This document shows, piece by piece, positions 34,138 to 44,900 of a DNA stretch of 64,000 nucleotides. Source of the stretch: Aedes albopictus (lineage: Eukaryota > Arthropoda > Insecta > Diptera > Culicidae); assembly GCF_035046485.1 (NCBI RefSeq), contig NC_085136.1, positions 163,553,963 to 163,617,962 of the forward strand, in the 5' to 3' direction. Position 1 is the first letter of the stretch. Each line of letters begins with the position of its first letter. The notes under the pieces were generated by a model. The model saw only the letters and a list, made by a program, of their open reading frames with translations, was not told where the DNA came from and ran no database searches. Made by a program: the position numbers and the translations under genes.

Positions 34138-34477
34138 CCTATTCTCTCTTTTTTGTAGCATAGGCTGTTCTTTCTACTGTTGAAATTAGCCTGTTAATAT
34201 TTAAATAAGGTAGTGTTACTTCTTTTGCATACAGATATGTTTCGTTTTTGTCAACACTTCGCGATTTTCAGTTCACCAAACCCGAATAATTATCTTTAAT
34301 AACATATTTCGCAACACTTCAATATGAATTAAAAGTTTGGAGGTTTTACTGTACTATTAAACACATTCCTGAAGTAGCATTTCGCTGTTTACTATATTTT
34401 TTTTTATTGTTCTCTGTCGGTTTTTAGTACATCTTGATTGCACAGTTTTACTTATACATTTTTTTACTGATGCAAAC

Positions 34478-34561
34478 TATACTGCCCCCACTCGCATAAC
34501 AGTCCCATATGAATAGAAAATCCAGCAAAGATGGGACTGTTTTGCGAGTGGGGGCAGTATA
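34478..34561. mobile_element. 84-bp hairpin, copy 2
   Basis: TATACTGCCCCCACTCGCAT faces GCGAGTGGGGGCAGTATA. See copy 1. Confidence 0.65.
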
Positions 34562-35543
34562 GGTTTTAATTAAATTCTTGTGTCCGGAGTGCTTTATTCA
34601 TATAGAGTAAACATTTACTTATGCCCTAATATCCCTCAGCAAAAATAGCCAATCATTACAGATATTCCGACTTACCTTTGCCAATGCCTCATTAAATGGA
34701 AGCAAAAAGATTATTGACAACCAGTTTCTTTCAGAATTTGTTATACTTTAACCAACCTGTTACCCAAATTCTCTGGGTAGAATGTTTGTTCATAGTTGTC
34801 TTCGCATAGGGAGGATGCAAGCAAATGTTTGTGTGGATTTTCTGAATTGGCGATCAAATGTGAGGTTAGGTAACGCAAAATTTTCAACTTTGGAAGCAAA
34901 AATAACATATTTCTGGTCAATACATTGCATGAAAGTTATTAGAATCTGTAATAATTTGACTTTTCTTCCATTTATATCATTAATAATTCAGTCTAGGGTT
35001 CGTTATTCACTGTTTTAGAAAAGCGCCACCTGCGCAATTTAGCTTTGCGTTTGATCGTCAATACGAAACATCGTATTTCACAACCCCAGAGAAAGATTTC
35101 TTAGTTGCGCTGTGATGGCATATTATGATCTGGTGGGCAAAAATATTAATTGAAATATATTGGTCGTTATTGTAAAGGCCAGGGCGTCTCAATACCTGAA
35201 AAAAAAAACCGGGAATACTCAGGAAAATTTTGCACCGGTATAAAAATGAACTAAAACAATCTATCGCATAAATATATTTAAAAGAATATCTAGGTACTCA
35301 GAAGTATATTGCTGGTAAAAATAAATAAATTTCCGAATATGTAGTATTTAAGCTTTTTCTCTATTTTGTTGTAATAAGAATGATCTAAACACACATTTTT
35401 TTGTAATGCTGAAGGTTCTTACTGGAATCTTTTATTTCCGAGAATATGTTGGAAATTCTTTCGGATGATTATTCGAAAAGCAAGTGAAATCCAGAAGGAA
35501 TCTGAATAATAGAGCTAGCGGAGCAGTTGGAGGGCTACTACAT
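34562..35543. other. Leader intron, no recognised feature
   Basis: AT-rich sequence with no convincing repeat or frame. Confidence 0.45.
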
Positions 35544-36068
35544 CTACACTGAAAAAAAAAATCGCATATCCAATGGAAAATTTTCATTAGTTTGTCTGTA
35601 TAACTGTTATTGGATTTTCCGATGAAAATTTCTTCGGAAATATCACTTGAAATCAATACGGTACAGCATCCGCTCGATAACTGACTGCTCTTTAACTGGA
35701 CTGCTTTTTAACTGGGCGCTCGATAACTGGGGCAAAGTCGAGTTAAAAAGCAGTTATCTGTCAAAAATAAGCGAAATATAACCTCACATTTTACAAATCG
35801 GTAAACAAAACAAAATATAACAATAGCCTCCGGCTCCGGAAGCTCAGTCCAGTTATCGAGCGGCGCTCGCTTACTGGACTGTCGACAAAGCCCAGTTATC
35901 GAGCGGAAGCTGTATATGGAAAACATTAGGAAATCACATAGCTTCTATTGGAAAATCACATAACTTCGCAAAATCTATGTGATATTCTCATATAATTCAG
36001 GACACGCGTATGAAAACAGTCCATTTGAAAATTAGATGAAAACAATGTGAAAACTTTTTTCAGTGTAG
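35544..36068. mobile_element. MITE with CTACACTGAAAAAA termini
   Basis: CTACACTGAAAAAAA faces TTTTTTCAGTGTAG. Inner words (AAAATTTTCAT, GAAAATC) recur in both orientations. It is interrupted by the element at 35664-35912. Confidence 0.7.
35664..35912. mobile_element. pogo/Tigger-like MITE, TA duplication
   Basis: TA|CAGCATCCGCTCGATAACTG faces CAGTTATCGAGCGGAAGCTG|TA, 19 of 20 matching. AACTGGGC/CCCAGTTATCGAGC motifs are repeated inside. CAG...CTG ends with a TA duplication fit the pogo/Tigger group; similar architecture occurs at 62943-63239. Confidence 0.8.
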
Positions 36069-36079
36069 CAGATGGAAAT

Positions 36080-38095
36080 CCAGAAATTCCTTAGTGTTTA
36101 TTTCTAGAAATTATTTGGAAACACTTGTTGGAATGCCAATCACACGATTTCGCACAAGATTTCTTCCCTATTTGTTCACGCCCTTTTTCGTGGTATTCTT
36201 TTTTGATTTCCTTCCGGAGACTTTTCTGTATTACTATCAGCATTCTTCAAGATTCAAACAATTATTTCTGAAATTCTTACTTGAAAATCTTCCAGGATTC
36301 CTGGCCTCCGGACAATTTCTTCGGGGATCCTACCCGATATTGCTCCCAGACTATTCAAGTGAAGTGAAGGATGAGGTGACAGATGTCGAATTGTCATTGC
36401 TGATCTGTCATCCATCAATTGTCGTGTAGAATTATAAGCAGGATTAAATTGAAGACGGCAGAAGATTATATTGTAATTTATTTGAATTAATTTTGTTGAA
36501 ATAATCTAATAATATTATATAATTGTAGATTCTTGAGTTGATCTAGATTAGTGTTCTGTTGTGTGTGGAATTGAATTAATTCGGAAACTAAGTTGTAAGT
36601 ACGAGCAAAACAAAAGTGAACTGAAGTAATGAAAATATACGATTGCAGCTTTAGCGATACTCTGCGGAAAACAGCGAGTTGCTTAACAGCATTTATCTCG
36701 AGATCTCCACAACAGTTTCTCTCAAGATGTATCGCAGATGTTGTCGCGGAATTTCCTGTAATGTTTCTCTCGAGACTTCTTTTGAAACTTCCCCAAGAGA
36801 TCTTCCCTTGTAAATGAACCAACCTCGGACTTAAAATTAAACCGATTAATTGTTACCTTAATCACCCTTAGTCATAACCTTCTCGTGAGTTGCTACAGGA
36901 GTTATTCCTGAGATTTCTGCTAGAGGTTCTTCAAGGAGTTTTTCACGAATTTTCTCCTGAGACTTCTCCAAGAAGATTTCTTTCGGCGTTGATTCTGGAT
37001 TCTGGGATGTCTCTGTTATTTGAATTTACCCTGGGCTATTTCCTAAGATTTTGTTGTGAAATGCCTTCTGGGATTTCTGCGGAAGCTATATTGCTGATAT
37101 TTCTTAGGGAGTTCTTGCCATGATTTCTTTCAGATCATTTCCAAATTTTCCTCGTAGTTGTTGACCGAATTTTTGCAGTGATCTGCCTGAGATTTTTTTC
37201 ACATATTTTCTACATTGCAAATTTGACAGCAACGTTTGGCTGAAGCACAGCAAAAATGTTGCTAAAATTCAAAAATTTCTTTTGCTGATTTTTTTTTGTG
37301 CTGGAAGCGTTTCAAATATTTTGGTGTGTAAGAATTAGCCCAGAGCTCTTCCCGAAATCCCTACCAGAAATTGTCCCGGGATTCTGAATGCTCGTTGTGG
37401 GATATCGTTGAAAGTTACTACCGGAGTTCTTGCAGAGATTTTGCAGGAGTTTTTCGGGAAAGTCTACTGGGAAATTCCACAAAAGTTCGAAAAGAATACA
37501 GGTAAAATCTTTAGAAAAACTTTGCAAAGACTTAATGGAGAAACCTCAAGAGGGACTTCGGAAGAAATCCTAAGAAAAACTCGGACATCTCGAAAAAGTG
37601 GGATTAATCCCCAGAGGAAATAAGATGGATATTCAAGAAGCAACTCTGAATTTCTAGGAAGAACTATGGGTAAAATCCCGCGCGAAATAGGAAAACTCAC
37701 CGGATGAAATCATTGGAAAGCTATTCCGGGAAGTACTAAAATAAATTTCTAAGGAAAGTTTTTATAAATTTTGGTTGGAACTCCGGAAGGAAAAATCTCG
37801 GAAAGAACCATTTATGGGAGCAAATACATAAAAAAAACCTCTGGAACTTTATTGTTTTATACTTTCAGAGATTTTGCTAGATTCTATCTTTATTTGTCTT
37901 TGGAATTTCTTCAGAACTACCTCCTGCGTTTCCTGCAAGAGTTTCTTTTGGGAATCCTGACTGAACTTTCTGTTCCCTAAAGAAACTATTCTCTATTGTT
38001 TGGGGTAATCGATTGATAAAACTCCTGGATGGAAATCCTGGATAAAAATTCTGTGAGAATCTCCAGAAAGAAGTTCCTGGAGGAATACCCAGCTG
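36080..38095. repeat. Decayed minisatellite in the leader intron
   Basis: Long run of words such as GATTTCTTCC, GAGTTCTTGCAGAGATTTTG, GGAGTTTTTCGGGAAAG and GGAGGAATACCCAG at 20-30 bp spacing, in both orientations. It belongs to the family of 1-7560 but is much older. The short frames here (for example 36094-36429) are by-products. Confidence 0.65.
37205..37330 (-). repeat. Repeat shared with 44206-44460
   Basis: Minus-strand match: CTTCCAGCAC, ATCAGCAAAAGAAAT, AGCAACATTTTTGCTG in the same order as at 44225-44300. Family of CAGCAA-rich repeats. Confidence 0.6.
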
Positions 38096-38617
38096 GTTGG
38101 CTACATGTTAAAAAGAAAAGATTGTATGTATTAATAAAGGCAGAGTCAGTTCTGTGACATGACTGTAACAAAGACGTGCATCTTTAGCATTTTTTATTTT
38201 TCCCTCCTAAGAAATATCTTGGACAGTCAGTCGGTAAAAAACATTTAAAATAAAGTGAAAACATAAAAACGAGTCACCCCGTTTGACGGTAGGTACATGA
38301 CACATCCATGTGGAAACATGTGAAAGCTGGAAATAATTCGGAAGCACTGAACAAGAGTTGGAGACCGCCTAGAGACCCATTTACTTTGCTGGTACTGAAA
38401 CCGATAAAACTTATGTCGTCTAATTACCCGATTGTTTAATTTGTGCACAAACAATGAGCCTTTTTCACGAAAAAGTTTAACTGTGCGGCGAACAAACGTG
38501 AATTAAATAATAATTTAGGATAGACATCTTCTAGTTCAGACATGGGACAATTTCTTCCAGTATTTCGTTGAAACAAACATCTAATATCTTCCATATTGTA
38601 CGTTTTCCCCTTTCCAG
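38096..38617. other. End of the DnaJ leader intron
   Basis: No repeats recognised. The intron ends with a pyrimidine tract and acceptor (GTTTTCCCCTTTCCAG, AG at 38616-38617). Confidence 0.55.
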
Positions 38618-38650
38618 AAAATCAAGACCGAAGAAAGTAAACGGCACAAG
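38618..38650 (+). other. 5' untranslated part of the first coding exon
   Basis: 33 bp between the acceptor at 38617 and the ATG at 38651 (AAACGGCACAAG|ATGGTG). The A at -3 and purine-rich context suit an insect start. Confidence 0.65.
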
Positions 38651-38955
38651 ATGGTGAAAGAAACAGGTTTCTACGATATACTAGGCGTAAAGCCTGGCTG
38701 TTCTCAGGATGATCTGAAGAAGGCTTACCGGAAGCTGGCCCTCAAGTACCACCCGGACAAGAACCCGAACGAGGGCGACAAGTTCAAACAGATCTCGATG
38801 GCGTACGAGGTCCTGTCCGATCCGGAAAAGAAGGCCATCTACGACGAGGGTGGTGAACAGGCCATCAAAAAGGGCGGCGGCGGCGGTGGCGGTGGTTTCC
38901 ACAGCCCGATGGACCTCTTCGAGATGTTCTTCAACAGCGGCATGGGTGGCCGAAG
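38651..38955 (+). other. DNAJA1: DnaJ coding exon 1
   Basis: Starts ATGGTGAAAGAAACAGG; encodes the J domain and glycine-rich linker (residues 1-101 plus two bases). Donor AAG|GTAAGTG. Confidence 0.95.
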
Positions 38956-41900
38956 GTAAGTGTGTCGCAATGCAACTGGAAATGTGGGAAAACTTAATCG
39001 TTTGTTGTCCCACTTGCAGCAAACGGGAACGCCGTGGCAAGGATCTGGTCCACCAACTGTCGGTCACACTGGAGGAACTGTACTCGGGCACCACCAGGAA
39101 GTTAGCTTTACAAAAGAACATAATCTGTGATCAGTGCGAGGGTATTGGCGGCAAGAAGGGTGCCGTCCAGAAGTGTACCCCGTGCCGCGGAACCGGTGTT
39201 ATGACCAAGCTCCAACAACTGGCCCCCGGCTTCGTTCAGCAGTTCGAGGAATCTTGCCGTCACTGTCGAGGAATGGGCGAGATCATCGACGAGAAAGACA
39301 AGTGCAAAAAATGCAACGGGCGGAAAACGGTGCGGGATCGCAAAATCCTGGAGGTCAATGTGGAGAAGGGCATGCGCGACGGCCAGAAGATCGTGTTTTC
39401 CGGAGAGGGTGACCAGGATCCGGATTTGCAACCCGGTGACATTGTGATAGTTTTGGACGAAAAGGAACACCCGATCTTCAAGCGGTCTGGCCAGGATCTG
39501 ATCATGCACATGCAACTGCAGCTGGTAGAATCACTCTGTGGTTTCCAGAAGATTATCCGAACGCTGGACGATCGGGATCTGCTCATCACGTCCTATCCGG
39601 GTGAAGTGATGAAACACGAGGCAATCAAATACGTATCCGGCGAGGGCATGCCTCAATACAAAAATCCCTTCGAGAAGGGACGCCTGATCATTCAGTTCTT
39701 CGTCGCGTTCCCTGACTCCATACCGATTGATATGGTTCCCTCGCTGGAGCAGTGCCTGCCGGGACGGCCTGTCGTGAAAGTTCCTGAGGACGCCGAAGAA
39801 TGCAACATGGTGAGTAGTGTATTCTGATGTACATTTTTGTTTTCTATTATGCACTCAAGAGTAAATTGGTGTCTTGCGAAAGCACAAGGTTAAGAACCGG
39901 ATTGTACGGGATCCAACATCCGAAAATGCACACATGCGAAAAGCATGTGTGTATCCTTGTAGGATTTGTACAATCAAACATTTACTACTGAATGCTAGAG
40001 AAAATTTGAGGACTGCAAATGGATGAATTTGCCAAGTAATAGCAAATATCGTTTTTCTACGGTCCATACAATCCTCGTTACTCTGTAACTAGGAGCAAGA
40101 CATTTCAAGATCAACAATTGAAAAGGCCGCATCAACATTGCGTAGACAAATACGTTTCTGTCGACATAGGGGTCAAACCCCCCACTCTGGGCAGTGTTGA
40201 GAATACTCACTTTTCACTTGCTTCTATCTCAATTCAAAAGCATGCTATGGGGCACGTTCGGTGTAGTACTAGATTTGTAGTAATGAGCTAAATTTTAGTA
40301 TGGTGAGAAGATCAATTCTCCGTTTCTGCAATGAAATGGTGCAAAAAGCGTGGGTATTATGATTCCTTGCCTAATTTGATGCTGTTTGAGCAAAACTTTG
40401 GATAACTATGTTGTTTATGTTGCAAGAAATGGAGAAAACAACAACACTGTTGTCCAAAGTTTTGCTCAAACAGCATCAAATTAGGCAAGGAATCATAATA
40501 CCCACGCTTTTTGCACCATTTTATTGCAGAAACGGAGAATTGACCTTCTCACCATACTAAAATTCAGCTCATTACTACAAATCTAGTACTTCAACGATTT
40601 GTCCTATTGAAAAAAACGGTATATGAAAGACAGGTATGCCTATACCTAAAGTTTATCAAAGTCGTGAGAGAGCCGTGAGCACGAGGTGAGTAAAATGACT
40701 TATTTATACTCGCCTCGTGCTCACAGCTTTCTCACGAATTTGGTATGCGTGTGCGACTCTTGGGGGTCGTCCATAAATGACGTAGCTTTTTTTAAGCGAT
40801 TTTTAATACCCCCCTCCCCCCTCGTAGCATTTCGTCACAAATTCAGATACCCCCTCTGTAAATGACGTAGCTTTTAAAACAACCGCCCCCCCCCCCCCCC
40901 CTTTAACAAATTTCATGACAAAAAACAAAAAAAAAACTCAAATTTAGCTTTGATTTCAATTCTAACTTGTTGTTTATAGAATATTATTAGAATATTATGA
41001 AAAAAAACAACAATAGCAAAAACATTGCCGACTGCCTGGTGCAACTAGTGGAGATTATCACCAAAGCTAATGACTGAATAAACCACCCATCATTCTGCTG
41101 GATGCCGAAGAACAGGAAATTGATGCTCCCAATATATTACCTGAGCTCTTCCGAAGATATTAGTTTGCTCACTAATAAATCTCTTCAGAATATCAAATTG
41201 GTTTCATTTGAATAACGACATTTTAAGAACTCTGCAGTAGTTTCTTCTAAAATTTTTAGAGCAGTTCATTTTGGAATTCTTCAAGGAGTTTCCTTTCGGA
41301 TTCCCGTTTTTGAGAAGTTCTCCCTTTTTAATTCCCCCAGGACTTCCTTCCGGGATTTCTGCAAGAATTTCCTTTTGGGATTCCATTTGAGAATTTCTCC
41401 TTTTTGTATTCCTTCAGAGGTTCCTTCAAAGATCCCTCCAATATATCCTACCAGAGTTCCCTCTTAGATTCCTTTAAAAGTTCCTTCTGAGATTTCTCCG
41501 CGAGTTTGTTTTCTAATGTTTTTTTTTTTGGTTTCCTTCAAGAGTTCTTTCAAAGGTTTCTTCTCCTCTCTTCCACCAGCAGTTTCTTCGGACGTCTTTT
41601 TAAGGGATATAACGGGAATTTCTTTTGAGATTCCATCAGAACTTCTTTCTATGTTTTCCAAAAAAGTTCCTTTCGAGATTCCTTCGGGAGTTCCTACTTG
41701 CTTTCCTTCAGGAATTCACTCAGATATTCAATCCGAGATCTTGGCAGGAAATCCCACCGGCATTCTTTAAAAGCCCTCCCAGGAATTGCTTCTGGAATTC
41801 CTCCAGGAGTTCTTTTTCGGATTCCTTCAGGAATTCCTTCCAGGGTTCTTCTGGAATTCCTCGCGGACTTCCTTCTAGGATTTATCCAGGATTTTTTTTC

Positions 41901-44900
41901 CGGGACTCCTCCAGGAACTTTTTCCGGCATCCCTCCATTCTCTTAGAATTCCGCGAGGAATCCCTTTACGGATTCCTCTCATTGTTCCTTCTGGAATTTC
42001 TCCAGGATTTTTTTTTCTTATATTTCACCAGGTGTTATATCCAGATAATCTTCCGGGATTCCCCAAAAGTTGAACCAGGAGTTCCTTTCGAGAATCTACA
42101 AATATCTCCTTCTGAGACTCATCCAGGAGTTTATTCAAGATTTCTCCGAATGCTCCATCTAGAATTGCTCAAGGAACTCTTCACGGAGTTTCTTTTGAAA
42201 TTTCTCTATGATTTCCTTTCAAAATTCCTCCAGGAGTTCCTTCTGAAATTCTTCTGGAAGTTCCTTCTGAGATTCCTCCAGATCCTTTTGGAATGTTTTA
42301 AGAAGTTTTTTTTTGGTATTCCCAATAGGAATTTTTGTGGAAATGTTATCCTTTTCCTGTTGGGGAAACCTATAAAAAAACACCATGAGAAACTCCTTAC
42401 AAAGCTGCTACAGGAGCTCCTTAAGAAATTGTTGCAGGAATTCTTCGAGGAAGTCCTGAAAAAAATTTCCTTTGCAATCTTAGTGGTGAGCAGTGCTGTA
42501 TAGCAAGCAACAAACTATTGGTCGTTAGTATCATTTGAGCGGAATTAAATTGTGTTTGCAAATACAACACATTATTCTTTACGCAGGATTTCAAAACCAT
42601 TTTCTCAGCTACAGTTGTTGCGTCCGATAGCTGCATGTCTTATTAAATGAGGCTGCTTTTAATCTCCTTTATTGGTTATTTACATTGATGTTAGGCCGTT
42701 ACAAATATTTTTTTCACTTTTTGTCCCACCACTCTTGGCTTGCTCGAGAGGGGGGTATAAAAATAATAAAGCATTTAATTTGAAAAATATTAAAAACTCA
42801 TCGGATTTGTTAAAGAATTTTGAGCAAGACCCGAAATTTTGATAAATATTTTTTTATCTGCCCCCTCAAAATGCAAAATTCAGCCAAAAATTTTTGAAGG
42901 GGGGGGGGGAGACAAAAAGTCAAAATAAAATTTGTATCATCCTTAATGAAAAAAAAAATCATGCGATGTATTTTGTTTTTTGATTTACTGGATAACGAGT
43001 AAGAATTTTATTAATTACGAAATACTTTTTTTTTTTCAATAGGCTTAGTAGAAAGCTACGTAGCATAGCATAAACCCCTACCCCCCTATCGTCACACTTC
43101 GTCACAAAATCACAAACACCCCCCTCCCCCCTAAAAAGCTACGTCATTTATGGACGCCCCCTTGCTTTATTCGGCAAACTTATAGGTAGCACTACAATGC
43201 AAATGTTCTTCATACACCGTTTTTTGTTTGATAGCATGCTTCTAGTCTGAGTTAGTAGCAAGTGAGTATAACATTTTGAAAGTGAGTATTTCCAACACTG
43301 ATTCTGAGTCTCTCGTGGGTTACCCAAACATTTTTTCGTGGAATTTCTTCCAGGATTTATCCCGAAATCTCCACAAGAGTGTCTCTCAGCTCTCAGGTAT
43401 ATTGCCGATGATTCCTCTTGGAGATGTGCCGCGATTCCTTTCGGTGTTCCTCATGGGGACTTCTCCATACAGAAAAACTTGTAGTTAGAAGACACAGAAT
43501 GTTGCTAATTGACAAATTGAGAGATGATTTTTTTGGAAAAAATCGCGTTCTGGTGGGATACGAACCCAAGACCCCGTATTCGCTAGACCGGTGCTTTAAC
43601 CAACTAAGCCACAGAACAGATAATAATTCTGCGGAATAGAAAGCCAAACTGAACCCGAGCCCTCACCATGAACATTCACTTTTTCAAGAACCATCTCTCT
43701 TTCGGCTTATATGTCAATCCACAACACACCCTCGTTTGTGCCCAACAACTACAAGTGAGAGCGTATTATTTTTATGCCGAGCTCTCGACGCATACTGAAT
43801 TAGACACCAGCAAACAGACTGCTTGGTGGCTAGGTATGCGGAGTGCGAGAGTAAGTCTCGGCTTCAGATAAAAATAATACGCTCTCACTTGTAGTTGTTG
43901 GGCACAAACGAGGGTGTGTTGTGGATTGACATCTAAGCCGAAAGAGAGATGGTTCTTGAAAAAGTGAATGTTCATGGTGAGGGCTCGGGTTCAGTTTGGC
44001 TTTCTATTCCGCAGAATTATTATCTGTTCTGTGGCTTAGCTGGTTAAAGCACAGGTCTAGCGAATACGGGGTCGTGGGTTCGTATCCCACCAGAACGCGA
44101 TTTTTTTTTTCAAAAAAATCATGTCTCAATTTGTCAATTAACAACATTCTGTGTCTTCTAACTACAAGTTTTTCTGTATGTTTATGACGTACCAGCAAAT
44201 CTGGTAAATACCACACACCAAAATTTTAGAAATGCTTCCAGCACGCCAAAAATCAGCAAAAGAAATTGCTGAATTTCAGCAACATTTTTGCTGAATTTCA
44301 GCACAACTTGGCTGATCAACTGTCAAAATTGCTGGATGGTTCAGCAAGTTGAAAAATAATTGCTGATACTCAGTAATTTGTATTGCTGAATGCAATCAGC
44401 ACGCCAAAAATCAGCAAAGTTTGCTGATTACCAGCGCAAATATTTTGCAGTGCAGTAAAGGGCAACATATATCAGTGAACTTCTCCAGTTTGTTTTTTTT
44501 TTATTTCTTCCATAGCTCCTCCAAGGATTTCTTGAGCAGATTCTCATATTTTTTGCAGGAGTTCCTCTCGGGATTTCTTTCGAAGTTCCTCCTGTCATTT
44601 TTTCAACAACGAGAGCTATTGCTGATACTTTCAATGGAGTTCATACTGCACAGACTGATTATTAAAATCTATCAAATGTCCTTAATAGCTATTTTAAATG
44701 TATTCCTTGTTATTCCGAAGTCATACACGTCGAAAATTCCATTGAAGTGCTGGCAGCAGCGGCTGAAAAATTGTTCTGCCCGTAGAGTGTTCTGCGAAAC
44801 GGTAGAATCATGAAACCTCTGTTCCTTAACCGGCGATACGGTGCGTAGATGTTAATGTCGGCTAGCAATGATGGAACAGTCAATCATACTGGATATAATG

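Larger units (their letters stand above)
40192..43301. mobile_element. Old hAT-like element in DnaJ intron 2
   Basis: CAGTGTTGAGAATACTCACT faces AGTGAGTATTTCCAACACTG. Flanking 8-mers ACTCTGGG and ATTCTGAG agree at six positions, a weathered target duplication. TTCGGCAAACTT and GCATGCTTCT inside mirror the TIRs of the composite at 10386-22556, so it is an older family member. Hosts nested elements at 40265-40590 and 40762-43161. Confidence 0.75.
43466..44180. mobile_element. 715-bp palindromic element with a tRNA-like unit in each arm
   Basis: CATACAGAAAAACTTGTAGT faces ACTACAAGTTTTTCTGTATG; the arms of about 310 bp match with few differences, around a spacer of about 85 bp. Each arm contains a 73-nt cloverleaf-capable unit (43546-43618 minus; 44025-44097 plus) followed by a T run. 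If read as TA|CAG...CTG|TA the ends have pogo-like form. The units point outward. Confidence 0.85.

Noticed and set aside
38681..39121. Minus-strand frame opposite DnaJ exon 1, and similar frames opposite exon 2
   Set aside because: Shadows of the strongly supported DnaJ coding exons.
38850..39827. Plus-strand frame reading through DnaJ intron 1
   Set aside because: The first part is out of frame with exon 1 and crosses the 64-bp intron; the spliced model gives the family sequence throughout.
41625..42503. 292-codon Phe/Leu-rich frame
   Set aside because: Composed of decayed minisatellite units; the frame is open because the units lack in-phase stops.
43546..44097. Genuine cellular tRNA-Ala gene pair
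   Set aside because: The anticodon stem is imperfect and the pair lies in the arms of a mobile palindrome; called tRNA-like instead.
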